Assembly: GCF_900142015.1 (NCBI RefSeq)
Contig: NZ_FQZN01000005.1
Coordinates: forward strand, 183,186-247,185
Length of the DNA: 64,000 bases
Direction: 5' to 3'
Source: Bacteroides stercorirosoris
Lineage (GTDB): Bacteria; Bacteroidota; Bacteroidia; Bacteroidales; Bacteroidaceae
The notes under the pieces are model-generated. The model saw only the letters and a list, made by a program, of their open reading frames with translations. It was not told the origin of the DNA and did not search any database. Shown one piece after another: positions 7,500-17,636 of the stretch (position 1 is its first letter; each line of letters begins with the position of its first letter). The position numbers and the translations under genes are program-made.

Positions 7500-9725
7500 T
7501 CAGGATCGTGCCGGAAAATAAAGAGTAAACTCACTGAAACGGCCTTCTTCACTCTCCACTTCTACCCTGCCCTCATGTGCCAGCATCACTTGCTGCACAT
7601 AGTTCAAACCTAAGCCAAAGCCTGTGGCTCCCCCTTTACTACTGCGTGCCGCCGCCGCAGAGCGTTCAAAGCGGTTGAAGATGCGCGACTGGTCTTTCAA
7701 GGAGATACCCAACCCGTTATCGCATACTTTAATTTTGCAGACTCCCCTCTCCGACTCACAGATTATATCTATTTTCACCTCTTCACGAGAATACTTGATC
7801 GCATTGTCCAATAAGTTTCCCAGCACTTCACGCAGGCAGAAAGCATCCGCATAGGCCGTCTCACAGCGATGATAAACCGTATTGAATTCCACCCTCTTAC
7901 CGGCTTTCAGAGAAATCTTCGCAACCAGATCATCAATCAACGGGCGCAGGGCGACTTCTTCCTTATGCAACTCCAAATGCCCTTCGTCCAATTGTGTCAG
8001 CATCAATACCCTGTTCGATAAAGCCAGTAGATGCTCGCTTTCTTCCGTCATCACCCGTCGGTATTTCTCTTCTTTTTCAGGCTTATCCGCCAGTTTCCCC
8101 CCTGCCAGCACATGTGCCGCCATCAGTATGGAGTTCAACGGAGACTTCATATCATGAATCATAGCGTAAGTAAAGTCTTTCTGAAACTGCTCCAGGCGAT
8201 GTTGCATCCGAAGCACTTTCACCTGACCGAAGATACAATCGAGCATCACCAGGAATGTAATCCATAGGGGCAACAAAAGATACCAGATAGAAGTCGCCAC
8301 ATAACGATAAGGGTTCTTCACAACTCCCTGCACGCAAAGCGTACTATCTTCTTTCAAAGGAATAAACTGAGAAGTATAATCACCATACTTCCTGGAAGCG
8401 TATCCAACCTCTGTAACCGTACTGTCCGAAAAACGGAGAAACTGGCGAATACCACTACGCGACTTCATGCCCAACCGGCTCAAATGCCCGGCAAATACCG
8501 AATCCAGGAAGAAAGAAGACATAGGTATCTCTACACTGTCCTGATTGATTCTCTGCTGCACGATCAAGGCTGACCGAAGGCGATAGTTTTGGTCAATCGT
8601 GTTATAGGTATGTACCACAAACAAACGGTTTATCACATACTCCGATTCCTTTCCCCGCAGAAACTTCTGTTGCTCTTTAGCGAAAGGAGTCTCTTCTAAA
8701 ATGCTCACATCTTTGTACGCCCCTACTTTTGTGACATGTGAAAGGAAATGTTGATAACGATTATACATCACCTCATCATAGAAAGCTGCTTCAAAACAAT
8801 CATTCACCTGATAAGCAGTCTCACGAGCAGCTGTACGGTACAAATAGGCAAACCAAGCTACCATCAACAAACAACTTGCCAACAGACTGACTATGAAGAA
8901 TACCTTAAATGAATGTTGTTTACGGGCCTGACGTTTCCGTTCCTCTTCTTTAGCCATAGAAAGTGTTTGCTCCGTCATATCCAGAATCTGCCTGCTCGAT
9001 GTTTCTATGGCCTCCCACTGTTGTTCGGGAATCTGCCTGCGCACCTTACCTATCGGCAATCTCATTTTCTCCGCCAGAGCATAGAAAGCAGAGCGCTGTT
9101 CTTCAATCCCCCGGCGCCGGCTGATGATATACTTCATCTGCTGTGCCCAGCTGTAAATGAGGAAAGCAGTCAACAACAAAGTAGGAAGGAACAGGAAAAA
9201 CACATCCTTTACAAGTGGAAGGAAAGGAGAAATGATGGTAGCTTCTATCGCTTTACCCTTACCTTCATTCAGCCATGCTTGCTCCGAAATAACCGTTTTG
9301 AAATGCCTGTAAGCGGAATATTTACTGTGATCTTCTACCGAATCAATCCGTACGGTCCTATCAATGTTCTTCCATTTCAGCTTCTTTTCCAACACCTTCT
9401 CCATCTCATCCAAAGGTATCTCCACATGATAAACACCTTCCAAGAAAGAAGCCACTTGCTGATATCCCAGAAATACCAGTTCATCATAAGACATCTTTTC
9501 ATCTCTACGGATGTACGAATAACAAGGTATGGTATTGTCAGGAAAAGGCAGGTTATTCACCTGATTATCCACCGTTTCTATAAAAGCCTGCCGGAAACAT
9601 TCGTTCAGTGTACGCTTCGCCTCATTTTTATAGCTGTCATAAGCATATATCATGCCTCCCAATTGTATCACCACAACGAGAAACAATCCTATGATGGAGA
9701 GGATATAGAGCGAGCGAAGCTTCAT
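7500..9725 (-). CDS. Sensor histidine kinase with duplicated sensor module
   Basis: This 741-residue protein has two sensor modules in tandem. Helix about 5-28, periplasmic part with NECFRQAF, and helix about 172-192 form the first. Helix about 272-292, periplasmic part with NDCFEAAF, and helix about 475-495 form the second. The kinase core follows: H box HDMKSPL (His near 523), N box NLLDNAIKYS, G1 DNGLGIS, F box FNRFERS, G2 GFGLGL. It resembles RprX-type Bacteroides kinases. It is divergent from a DUF3836 gene with the operator between. No response regulator gene is adjacent on either side. The stop lies 3 bases from the convergent DUF3267 gene. Confidence 0.93.
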   Translation of the reverse strand: MKLRSLYILSIIGLFLVVVIQLGGMIYAYDSYKNEAKRTLNECFRQAFIETVDNQVNNLPFPDNTIPCYSYIRRDEKMSYDELVFLGYQQVASFLEGVYHVEIPLDEMEKVLEKKLKWKNIDRTVRIDSVEDHSKYSAYRHFKTVISEQAWLNEGKGKAIEATIISPFLPLVKDVFFLFLPTLLLTAFLIYSWAQQMKYIISRRRGIEEQRSAFYALAEKMRLPIGKVRRQIPEQQWEAIETSSRQILDMTEQTLSMAKEEERKRQARKQHSFKVFFIVSLLASCLLMVAWFAYLYRTAARETAYQVNDCFEAAFYDEVMYNRYQHFLSHVTKVGAYKDVSILEETPFAKEQQKFLRGKESEYVINRLFVVHTYNTIDQNYRLRSALIVQQRINQDSVEIPMSSFFLDSVFAGHLSRLGMKSRSGIRQFLRFSDSTVTEVGYASRKYGDYTSQFIPLKEDSTLCVQGVVKNPYRYVATSIWYLLLPLWITFLVMLDCIFGQVKVLRMQHRLEQFQKDFTYAMIHDMKSPLNSILMAAHVLAGGKLADKPEKEEKYRRVMTEESEHLLALSNRVLMLTQLDEGHLELHKEEVALRPLIDDLVAKISLKAGKRVEFNTVYHRCETAYADAFCLREVLGNLLDNAIKYSREEVKIDIICESERGVCKIKVCDNGLGISLKDQSRIFNRFERSAAAARSSKGGATGFGLGLNYVQQVMLAHEGRVEVESEEGRFSEFTLYFPARS

Positions 9726-9744
9726 CTTGCTATTGTTTTGGGGA

Positions 9745-9822
9745 CAAAGATAGCGTTTTTCTGCATTAACCTAAAGATAACATTACAATAACATTCATCC
9801 TCATCTCCCTGCCCTATCTTTG
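9745..9822. promoter_or_regulatory. Divergent control region C with 11-bp-spaced repeats
   Basis: GATAACATT at 9776-9784 and AATAACATT at 9787-9795 have an 11-bp period. TATCTTTG at 9815-9822 faces right and TATCTTTG at 9745-9752 (minus strand) faces left. Every distance equals that in region A at 1605-1682. Confidence 0.65.
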
Positions 9823-9869
9823 CAACATCGAAAGAAACAAAAATGTATAACTTAAAAAATAAAATCATT

Positions 9870-10355
9870 ATGAAAGCTTTAGTAATATCAGTAGTATTCG
9901 CATTGACATCAGTAGTAAACGCAGTAAGCGGGAACAATGTAAAGGATTTCGCCTATAACACGGAAATGAACGAAGGTCGCGTAAAGACGGAAACCGTATT
10001 CAAAGTAGAGAACCGGAAGTATCTGCACAATCATTTGCAGTATAACTATGCGTACAATGCCGAAGGACTCGTATCAGCCAAAGAGGTATTGAAGTGGAAC
10101 AAGGAGAACCAACGTTTTGAGAAGCAATATTGCCTGAATTTCTCTTATGACGGAACGAATATAAAAGTGGAATACGCAGCATGGAACAGTAAAATGAATG
10201 CTTATGCCGACGTGAAAGCCAAAACTGTTTACCAGATAAACGCAATGGGGACAAATTACCAAAGCTACAAATGGAACAAGAAAGATAATTCCTGGAACCT
10301 GACGGCAGAACACAGTACGCAAGCGGAAGAAATTATGCTGTTTGCTGAAAAATAA
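9870..10355 (+). CDS. DUF3836-family small secreted protein (paralog)
   Basis: The protein has 161 residues, the same length as the copy at 1729-2214 and clearly homologous throughout. It has a signal peptide ending VVNAVSG, HLQYNYAYNAEGLVSAKE, EKQYCLNFSYDG and a Trp-rich tail. As with its paralog, an upstream in-frame ATG (9843) lies within the conserved leader, so the second ATG is preferred. The gene is divergent from the kinase at 7500-9725 and convergent with the EamA transporter, whose stop is 9 bp away. The function is unknown; duplication together with the kinase indicates a kinase-DUF3836 unit copied as a whole. Confidence 0.78.
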   Translation: MKALVISVVFALTSVVNAVSGNNVKDFAYNTEMNEGRVKTETVFKVENRKYLHNHLQYNYAYNAEGLVSAKEVLKWNKENQRFEKQYCLNFSYDGTNIKVEYAAWNSKMNAYADVKAKTVYQINAMGTNYQSYKWNKKDNSWNLTAEHSTQAEEIMLFAEK

Positions 10356-10363
10356 TCCGTTGG

Positions 10364-11242
10364 TTATTTTCTTCCTGCAATATATACTCCCCCTATAATG
10401 CAGCCTGCACCAATCAGCGCAATGATCGTCAGATGTTCATTCAGCAGAATTGCAGAGCCCACCAAGGTGAACAGCGGATTGAGATAGATATAGTTGGAAG
10501 CACGAACCGTACCGAGGTTTTTCAGTACGACATTCCAGATGGCAAAGCAAACCAATGAAGCAAGTACACCCAAGAATAACAGGTTCAACAGGACAGAAGG
10601 CTCCATAAGCAAAGAAAGATCTGCCTGCCAGGGCTGGAACAGGAAAACAGGAAGTATGGTCAATATCCCATAAAAGAATATCTTGCGGGTAATGAAGATT
10701 GTATTATACCTCCCTGTCATCTTCTTCATTATCAAACTATAAAATGCCCAGGAAAGAGCGGCAAGCAGAGTAAGAAAATCGCCCAGCGGAGAGATTTTCA
10801 AAACAAAACTACCATTATAAACCACCATTGCCACTCCCACCAATGCCATCAGCGAACCGCCTATCAAACTGCGGGTAGCTTTCTCCTTCTTATAAATCAT
10901 CAAAGAAAAGATAGTGGTGAGCAGCGGAGCCGTACAAACAATGAATGCAACATTAGTGGCCAGCGTGATGCCCAATGCCATATTCTCCGTCAGAAAATAA
11001 AAGGAGCCGCCCGTGATACCGCCAAGAAACAGCCAGAGTTCATCTTTCCAGCAGTTTGCAAACAGCTTGCGAGGAGATATGAACCAGATTCCCACATAAG
11101 CAATCAAGAAACGAAGCAGGAAGATTTCTTTCGGCGAAAGTCCGTTGGCAATTAAAACTTTGGTGGAGATAAACGTCAATCCCCAGATTCCTACGGTGAG
11201 GATTGCTATCAGATGATAGGTGTAATTTTTCTTCTCATTCAT
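10364..11242 (-). CDS. EamA/DMT-family transporter
   Basis: Ten hydrophobic segments across 292 residues and two EamA-type repeats identify a drug/metabolite transporter-superfamily permease. GGVYIAG lies near the end, and FISTKVL lies in the first helix. The ATG at 11242 is preferred over 11266 because AGGGAG precedes it. A TATCTTTG element on the same strand at 11264-11271 would place transcription just upstream. The substrate cannot be told from sequence; metabolite or amino-acid efflux is typical of the family. Confidence 0.88.
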   Translation of the reverse strand: MNEKKNYTYHLIAILTVGIWGLTFISTKVLIANGLSPKEIFLLRFLIAYVGIWFISPRKLFANCWKDELWLFLGGITGGSFYFLTENMALGITLATNVAFIVCTAPLLTTIFSLMIYKKEKATRSLIGGSLMALVGVAMVVYNGSFVLKISPLGDFLTLLAALSWAFYSLIMKKMTGRYNTIFITRKIFFYGILTILPVFLFQPWQADLSLLMEPSVLLNLLFLGVLASLVCFAIWNVVLKNLGTVRASNYIYLNPLFTLVGSAILLNEHLTIIALIGAGCIIGGVYIAGRK

Positions 11243-11419
11243 ACACTCCCTATAAATTGAGGGCAAAGATATATCATTTCTTCTTTTTGTACAATAAAAC
11301 AGGCGGTTTAATAAACGCGAAAAACGTTTTTAAAGAATTCGGGTGACGTTTTTTAAGAATCTTACCCGCATTTATTAACAACGTGTTTTTAGCCCTTTTC
11401 AGCCATTTGGCATAAAAAT

Positions 11420-11549
11420 AAACAAAAAAGGATGAAATCTTCTCAGACTTCATCCTTTGAAATATCCTAAAAACACTTTTGTGTAAAATCCTATTGAATT
11501 AACTTAGCCATTTTTTGTATTACATTACTTGAATTAGTTTTAATAAGCA
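11420..11549 (-). ncRNA. Candidate small RNA (about 130 nt)
   Basis: On the minus strand a TATATTTG element at 11555-11562, with TTGACAAAG upstream (11578-11586), would start a transcript near 11549. A strong hairpin (AAAGGATGAA at 11427-11436 paired with 11449-11458) followed by a T run ends it near 11420. No ORF longer than ten codons lies inside. The unit is separate from the EamA gene, whose own promoter is further left. It could also encode a very short peptide. No RNA family is recognised. Confidence 0.4.
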
Positions 11550-11693
11550 CATCACAAATATAAAGAATAAAAAACACTTTGTCAAGTATTTCTCCTGTTT
11601 TTTTTACAATTTCTTCTAAGATACTACTAATTAAGAAGATCATCCATTTGAGTTTCTCTAAATCTTTTAGATTTCCTACAAAATCAGTCCTTG

Positions 11694-12268
11694 CTATTTG
11701 ATTGTTGTACTATTATCTTTTTCCTGTAATTCCTGACTAAACCTGTTGGCGGAATTCATTCATATCAGTGCAGTAATGAGGCAAATGATAATTTAGCGCA
11801 GCCCAAGCCTGAAAGGCTTTCATCTTATAGCCCGGGGCGTTGCCCCGGGAATGAATCGTCCCCCACAATCTTACGCCCTGTAAGGGCAAAAGCCAGTGTG
11901 CACTGTTATGCCCTTACAGGGCGCAGGAATAAACATTACTTAATTCCCAGGGCGTTGCCCTGGGAATTAAGATAAAAGGCTTTCAGCCTTGAACTGCGCA
12001 ATAATCATCTGTTTCATTCATAACCGCTACAGAAACGAATTAATTCCGCCAACGGGTTGACTAAGTTTATTTTCTAACTCCTCAATAGAAGGAAGGCTGG
12101 ATTTAATATCTTTTGGGTAACGCTCTGCCTAACTCATAATCGGAAATACCTATCGGCTTGTGCACGTCACGTAAAGCGTATTCAGTCATGATACAGTCTT
12201 TATTCTGATGTGACCAACGGAAATCGGCATAATCATACAAGGAAAGTAAATAAGTAAGGTGCTTTTTT
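11694..12268 (-). pseudogene. Decayed DUF1016 (YhcG-type PDDEXK nuclease) gene, C-terminal remnant
   Basis: Reading the minus strand from about 12268 gives MTEYALRDVHKPIGISDYEL and then, after a one-base frameshift near 12110, DIKSSLPSIEELENKLSQ. This is the C-terminal pattern of DUF1016 nucleases. The 317-bp element at 11741-12057 interrupts it. Removing that element and one copy of the 7-bp duplication restores an in-frame end (LSQELQEKDNSTTIK) with a stop at 11694-11696. The nuclease core is missing. The family assignment is from remembered C-terminal motifs. Confidence 0.6.
11741..12057. mobile_element. MITE-like nested palindromic element, 317 bp
   Basis: The ends are inverted repeats beginning ACCTGTTGGCGGAATT (left) and ACCCGTTGGCGGAATT (right, complement), with weaker symmetry continuing for about 65 bp. 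Both flanks carry TGACTAA (11734-11740 and 12058-12064), a 7-bp target duplication. The interior is a series of mirrored palindromes built on GGCTTTCAGCC, GGGGCGTTGCCCC, GCCCTGTAAGGGC, and their partners. It has no ORF, so it must be mobilised in trans. Confidence 0.75.
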
Positions 12269-12302
12269 GATGTACTACGCTACGAATCTGAAAATAAACC
12301 CG

Positions 12303-12310
12303 TAAATTTG
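12303..12310 (+). promoter_or_regulatory. leuS promoter -7 element
   Basis: TAAATTTG matches the Bacteroides TAnnTTTG element, about 58 bases before the leuS start. The leader shows no obvious T-box or attenuator. Confidence 0.55.
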
Positions 12311-12368
12311 CGCCGTTTAATAAAGTATATAACTAAGTATCAACCCTAAAAAACGAAAGAAAACCATT

Positions 12369-15206
12369 ATGGAGTACAATTTCAGGGAGATTGAAAAGAA
12401 GTGGCAGCAAAGGTGGGTGGAAGAAAAAACCTACCAAGTGAAGGAAGACGAGACGAAGCAAAAGTACTATGTACTAAACATGTTCCCCTACCCATCCGGT
12501 GCGGGACTACATGTAGGACACCCGCTGGGATACATTGCCTCGGACATTTACGCTCGTTACAAACGACTGCAGGGCTTCAATGTACTGAATCCTATGGGAT
12601 ACGATGCTTATGGACTTCCCGCCGAGCAATATGCCATACAGACGGGACAACATCCCGCAATCACTACCATCAACAATATAGACCGATATCGCGAACAGTT
12701 GGACAAAATAGGCTTCTGTTTCGACTGGAGCCGTGAAATCCGCACCTGCGAACCGGAGTATTATCATTGGACGCAATGGGCATTCCAGAAGATGTTCAAC
12801 AGCTATTATTGCAATGATGAAAAGCAGGCCCGCCCTATCGAAGAACTGATACAGGCCTTCGAACAAATAGGTACCAACGGCATGAATGTGGCTTGTGGCG
12901 AAGAACTCAGCTTCACTGCCGAAGAATGGAAAGCTAAAAGCGAGAAAGAGAAACAGGAAATCCTGATGAACTACCGCATCGCCTATCTGGGTGAAACGAT
13001 GGTAAACTGGTGTGCACAGTTGGGTACGGTTCTGGCCAACGATGAAGTGATAGACGGTGTATCTGAACGCGGAGGTTTCCCCGTAGTTCAGAAGAAGATG
13101 CGTCAATGGTGTCTTCGTGTTTCTGCCTATTCACAACGCCTGTTGGACGGACTTGATACCATCGACTGGACAGATTCTCTGAAAGAAACTCAAAGAAACT
13201 GGATCGGTCGCAGCGAAGGTGCCGAAGTACAGTTCAAAGTGAAAGACAGCGATCTGGAATTTACCATCTTCACGACTCGCGCAGATACGATGTTCGGTGT
13301 TACTTTCATGGTGTTGGCACCGGAAAGCGAATTGGTAGCCCAGCTGACTGCTCCTGAGCAAAAGGACGAGGTTAACGCTTATCTGGAACGGACAAAGAAA
13401 CGTACCGAACGTGATCGTATCACAGACCGCAGCGTGACGGGTGTATTCTCCGGAAGTTATGCCATTAATCCTTTCACAGGTGAGGCAGTGCCCATCTGGA
13501 TCAGTGACTATGTACTTGCCGGTTATGGTACAGGTGCCATCATGGCTGTACCTGCACACGATAGCCGCGACTATGCTTTTGCCAAACATTTCGGATTGGA
13601 GATCCGTCCGTTGGTAGAAGGTTGTGATGTCAGCGAAGAAAGCTTTGATGCCAAAGAAGGTATCGTTTGCAACTCTCCGAGACCTGATGTAACTCCTTAC
13701 TGTGATCTTACATTGAACGGACTGACCATCAAAGAAGCTATCGAAAAGACCAAGAACTACGTAAAAGAACATAATCTGGGACGCGTAAAGGTGAATTACC
13801 GTCTTCGTGACGCTATCTTCTCCCGCCAGCGTTACTGGGGTGAACCGTTCCCGGTTTACTACAAGGATGGAATGCCTTATATGATCGATGAAAGCTGTCT
13901 GCCGCTTGAATTGCCGGAAGTTGCCAAATTCCTTCCTACCGAAACCGGAGAACCACCGTTGGGACATGCTACCAAATGGGCTTGGGACATCGTAAACAAA
14001 TGTGTGGTAGAGAATGAGAAGATAGATAACGTCACCGTATTCCCTCTTGAACTGAATACCATGCCGGGCTTTGCAGGTTCCAGCGCTTACTATCTGCGTT
14101 ATATGGATCCGCACAACAACAAAGCATTGGTTGATAAGAAAATAGATGAATACTGGAAAAGCGTCGACCTCTATGTAGGTGGTACGGAACATGCTACGGG
14201 ACACTTGATTTATTCACGTTTCTGGAATAAATTCCTGCACGATGTAGGAGTGTCTATCGTGGAAGAACCGTTCCAGAAGTTGGTTAACCAAGGCATGATA
14301 CAGGGACGGAGTAACTTTGTCTACCGTATCAAAGATAGCAACAAGTTCGTTTCTCTGAATCTGAAGAATCAGTACGACACTACCCCACTCCATGTGGATG
14401 TAAATATCGTATCTAATGATATTCTGGATCTCGAAGCTTTCAAAGCATGGCGTCCTGAATTTGCCAGCGCTGAGTTTATCCTGGAAGATGGCAAGTACAT
14501 CTGCGGATGGGCCGTAGAGAAGATGAGTAAATCCATGTTCAACGTCGTTAATCCGGATATGATCGTGGAGAAATACGGTGCTGATACATTGCGTATGTAC
14601 GAGATGTTCCTGGGCCCTGTAGAGCAATCCAAGCCTTGGGATACGAACGGTATCGACGGTGTGTACCGCTTCATCAAGAAGTTCTGGTCACTGTTCTACG
14701 ACCGCAACGGAAACTATACGGTAACGGATGAGCCTGCAACCAAGGAAGAACTGAAATCTTTACACAAACTGATTAAGAAAGTAACGGGCGATATTGAACA
14801 GTTCTCTTACAATACTTCCGTCAGTGCTTTCATGATTTGTGTAAACGAGTTGTTCAGCCTGAAATGCAGCAAGAAGGAAATTCTGAATGAGCTTGTCATC
14901 ACACTGGCTCCCTTCGCTCCGCACGTATGCGAGGAGTTGTGGGATACTTTGGGACATTCAACTTCGGTTTGCGATGCCCGGTGGCCGGCCTACAACGAAG
15001 AATATCTGGTGGAAGATACAATCAACTACACCATATCCTTCAACGGTAAGGCACGCTTCAACATGGAATTCCCTGCTGACGAAACATCAGAGACTATCCA
15101 AAGCACCGTATTGGCAGACGAACGTTCCGCCAAATGGATAGAAGGAAAGTCGGTAGCGAAGGTTATCGTCGTTCCGAAGAAGATTGTAAACATCGTTGTT
15201 AAATAA
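12369..15206 (+). CDS. leuS: Leucyl-tRNA synthetase
   Basis: This 945-residue class Ia synthetase charges tRNA-Leu with leucine in the cytoplasm. The HIGH-type motif is HVGH (residues 48-51, within [11 protein letters not shown]). The KMSKS motif is present intact near residues 717-721. A large CP1 editing domain lies between ([16 protein letters not shown] near 385-405 is the editing-site block). An anticodon-binding helical domain follows. The length is normal for Bacteroidetes. YitT starts 5 bases after its stop, so the two are probably co-transcribed. Confidence 0.98.
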   Translation: MEYNFREIEKKWQQRWVEEKTYQVKEDETKQKYYVLNMFPYPSGAGLHVGHPLGYIASDIYARYKRLQGFNVLNPMGYDAYGLPAEQYAIQTGQHPAITTINNIDRYREQLDKIGFCFDWSREIRTCEPEYYHWTQWAFQKMFNSYYCNDEKQARPIEELIQAFEQIGTNGMNVACGEELSFTAEEWKAKSEKEKQEILMNYRIAYLGETMVNWCAQLGTVLANDEVIDGVSERGGFPVVQKKMRQWCLRVSAYSQRLLDGLDTIDWTDSLKETQRNWIGRSEGAEVQFKVKDSDLEFTIFTTRADTMFGVTFMVLAPESELVAQLTAPEQKDEVNAYLERTKKRTERDRITDRSVTGVFSGSYAINPFTGEAVPIWISDYVLAGYGTGAIMAVPAHDSRDYAFAKHFGLEIRPLVEGCDVSEESFDAKEGIVCNSPRPDVTPYCDLTLNGLTIKEAIEKTKNYVKEHNLGRVKVNYRLRDAIFSRQRYWGEPFPVYYKDGMPYMIDESCLPLELPEVAKFLPTETGEPPLGHATKWAWDIVNKCVVENEKIDNVTVFPLELNTMPGFAGSSAYYLRYMDPHNNKALVDKKIDEYWKSVDLYVGGTEHATGHLIYSRFWNKFLHDVGVSIVEEPFQKLVNQGMIQGRSNFVYRIKDSNKFVSLNLKNQYDTTPLHVDVNIVSNDILDLEAFKAWRPEFASAEFILEDGKYICGWAVEKMSKSMFNVVNPDMIVEKYGADTLRMYEMFLGPVEQSKPWDTNGIDGVYRFIKKFWSLFYDRNGNYTVTDEPATKEELKSLHKLIKKVTGDIEQFSYNTSVSAFMICVNELFSLKCSKKEILNELVITLAPFAPHVCEELWDTLGHSTSVCDARWPAYNEEYLVEDTINYTISFNGKARFNMEFPADETSETIQSTVLADERSAKWIEGKSVAKVIVVPKKIVNIVVK

Positions 15207-15211
15207 CAGAT

Positions 15212-16114
15212 ATGCAAATTACAAAACCAACCAAAGCCGAAGTGATGAGGGAGTTGAGAGACTACATCTTCATCACTGTTGGTCTTATCAGCTATGCCTT
15301 GGGATGGGCCGCGTTTCTGATTCCTTATCAGATAACGACGGGAGGAACCACCGGTATTGGCGCCATCATCTATTATGCCACCGGGTTTCCTATCCAGTGG
15401 TCATACTTCATCATCAATGCTGTCTTAATGACATTTGCGATCAAAATACTGGGTCCTAAATTCAGTATTAAAACTACCTTTGCCATCTTCGGGCTGACGT
15501 TCTTTTTATGGTTTTTCCAGATACTGGTAAACGGTTCTGATGGTGTTCCACCACTCATCCTGGGACCGGGACAGGACTTTATGGCTTGTCTGATAGGTGC
15601 AGTGATGTGCGGTGTAGGCCTTGGAATTGTTTTCAATTGCAACGGAAGCACGGGAGGAACGGATATCATCGCCGCCATCATACATAAGTATAAAGACGTT
15701 ACGCTGGGACGTATGGTGATGCTTTGCGACGTGGTTATTATCAGTTCCTGCTACTTCGTGTTCCATGACTGGAGACGGGTGATATTTGGTTTTGTAACTT
15801 TGTTTGTTATCGGTTTTGTGTTGGATTACATTGTCAACAGTGCCCGCCAGTCCGTACAGTTTTTCATCTTCTCGAAGGAATATGAAAAGATTGCGGATCG
15901 CATTACCAAAGAGACACACCGTGGCGTAACGGTGTTGGATGGTATCGGCTGGTACAGTAAGCATAACGTAAAAGTCCTCGTTGTCCTGGCATATAAGCGT
16001 CAGTCCATCGACATTTTCCGTTTGGTGAAAGACATTGATCCCAATGCATTTATTTCTCAAAGCTCGGTTATCGGAGTGTACGGAGAAGGGTTTGACAGGT
16101 TGAGAGTGAAATAA
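15212..16114 (+). CDS. YitT-family membrane protein (DUF161 plus DUF2179)
   Basis: The protein has 300 residues. Five or six membrane helices over residues 15-210 contain the family blocks TTGGTTGIGAIIYY and GSTGGTDIIAAI. They are followed by a cytoplasmic DUF2179 domain (about 215-300) ending in SSVIGVYGEGFD. The biochemical role of YitT proteins is unsettled; a permease-like function is often assumed. The gene follows leuS with almost no gap and is convergent with the sulfatase-fold gene, the stops being 4 bases apart. Confidence 0.92.
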   Translation: MQITKPTKAEVMRELRDYIFITVGLISYALGWAAFLIPYQITTGGTTGIGAIIYYATGFPIQWSYFIINAVLMTFAIKILGPKFSIKTTFAIFGLTFFLWFFQILVNGSDGVPPLILGPGQDFMACLIGAVMCGVGLGIVFNCNGSTGGTDIIAAIIHKYKDVTLGRMVMLCDVVIISSCYFVFHDWRRVIFGFVTLFVIGFVLDYIVNSARQSVQFFIFSKEYEKIADRITKETHRGVTVLDGIGWYSKHNVKVLVVLAYKRQSIDIFRLVKDIDPNAFISQSSVIGVYGEGFDRLRVK

Positions 16115-16118
16115 TACT

Positions 16119-17630
16119 TTATCTGAATATGCTTTGTTCTTCATCCAGATAAACGGATGTAATGGAAGAAGCGTCTAAAATGCTGTGGAACATGAAACTC
16201 GTAGTGACATGTTTCGCAGCATTTCTTTTCATAGCCTCTACTTTCCGGGGAAATAAATTTTCATATTCAGACGAATACCATACGAAACATGCCGGATAAT
16301 GAAGCGGTTCGTTATCTTCTGCATGAAGGTATTTTCCGTTCTCACCTAAAGATTCTCCATGATCGGAAAGATAAATAAGAATAGCCGGCTTATTCTTTAA
16401 CTTTTCAATAAGCTGATATAAAAACCAATCGGTATATAAAATAGTATTGTCATATGAATTAATAATAGCTTCCTGTGTACTTGACGATACGTTTTTTGAA
16501 CGGAGAACAGGAAAGAACACCTCTTTTTCAAAATGAGAATTATACCACCAATGTGATCCTATCGTATGTAGAACAATCAGTTTCCGTGGATTTGTACCTT
16601 CTAATTCTTTCAGATAAGAAGGTAATAAAGCGCCATCCAGCCATTTATCAAACATATACACATTCTTCCCTTCATTGGCATATATCAGTGTATCTGCTTC
16701 GTGCATGAAATCCGAATAGGTATCTACAGGTTCCTGACTGGCCAGCCACGACGTACGAAATCCGGTTTTTCTGAAAAGAGAGATAAAAGACCTTTCTATT
16801 TGTGCTCTTTTATCACTTATACTATCCGCTCTTGTTAAAATAACAGGTAGACTGGTATGTGTGAATACCTCCTCTGTATAAACATAAGGAAAAGAACAAA
16901 CCTGTGCATTGGATGCGAGTAAAGGTGTTGTATTTCTTTTATATCCATTCATTTGTAAATGGTCCGCCCGCAATGATTCTCCTAATACCACAATTGCAGT
17001 CAAAGTATCCACATCACAGTAAGTATTTTCCTTAAAATCAATTCGCATACCTTGCGATTGACGTTGAGACATATAATCCTTCAGTACATAGAAGAAAGAA
17101 GTCGGCATACGCCTTGATACGGAACCCGAAAGTCTTCCTATGCCATGAAATACAAATAAGAGGCATAAGGAAACCACAACAAACAATTCCCACCTTTTTA
17201 CTCTTATCTTACTGCAACGCCAATACACGGCAAATAAAGAGTATACCAGAGCAATCAGGATGAACAGGAACAGTTTCCAAGTCATAAAGTCCATCCCGAA
17301 GCCTGCATCATTCACTACAATCAAATCAATCAACATCGGAGTCAACGTAATGTGAAGTGAATAACGGAAATAAGCAAAAATGCCACTTAACAACACTATT
17401 GCCGGAAAAGAAACAAAGAAAACATATCTGTTAATTCCCAATAAAAGAAATAAAGGAAAAGAGGCTGAAGTAATGACAACCCATTGCAATGCAATTATCA
17501 GGAAATCAGTAAAACCTGAGAAAGGAACGTCCAGAAATTCCCATATAACAAAGAGAAGTCCATAACTTATAGTTAAAGACAATATGAACAAAACATATTT
17601 TAGGTCCCTATTGAGAAATATTCCCTTCAT
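16119..17630 (-). CDS. Sulfatase-fold membrane transferase (phosphoethanolamine transferase-like)
   Basis: The protein has about 504 residues from ATG 17630. Five membrane helices occupy the first 170 residues, then a periplasmic alkaline-phosphatase/sulfatase-fold domain. Key blocks are VVLGESLRADH (nucleophile region, Ser near 218 where EptA has Thr), NGYKRNTTPLL, HTIGSHWWYNSHF, and the metal-binding SDHGESLGENG. This fits EptA/CptA-type enzymes that decorate lipid A or core sugars with phosphoethanolamine. The upstream ATG at 17717 is rejected because the promoter element TATATTTG lies between. Substrate specificity is inferred. Confidence 0.85.
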   Translation of the reverse strand: MKGIFLNRDLKYVLFILSLTISYGLLFVIWEFLDVPFSGFTDFLIIALQWVVITSASFPLFLLLGINRYVFFVSFPAIVLLSGIFAYFRYSLHITLTPMLIDLIVVNDAGFGMDFMTWKLFLFILIALVYSLFAVYWRCSKIRVKRWELFVVVSLCLLFVFHGIGRLSGSVSRRMPTSFFYVLKDYMSQRQSQGMRIDFKENTYCDVDTLTAIVVLGESLRADHLQMNGYKRNTTPLLASNAQVCSFPYVYTEEVFTHTSLPVILTRADSISDKRAQIERSFISLFRKTGFRTSWLASQEPVDTYSDFMHEADTLIYANEGKNVYMFDKWLDGALLPSYLKELEGTNPRKLIVLHTIGSHWWYNSHFEKEVFFPVLRSKNVSSSTQEAIINSYDNTILYTDWFLYQLIEKLKNKPAILIYLSDHGESLGENGKYLHAEDNEPLHYPACFVWYSSEYENLFPRKVEAMKRNAAKHVTTSFMFHSILDASSITSVYLDEEQSIFR

Positions 17631-17636
17631 CTTTCG

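Noticed and set aside
8913..9791. 292-codon plus-strand frame
   Set aside because: It is antisense to the sensor kinase and reads as low-complexity aromatic and His-rich sequence.
12507..14204. Long minus-strand frames opposite leuS
   Set aside because: They are complements of a clear, complete synthetase gene and have no family features or promoters.
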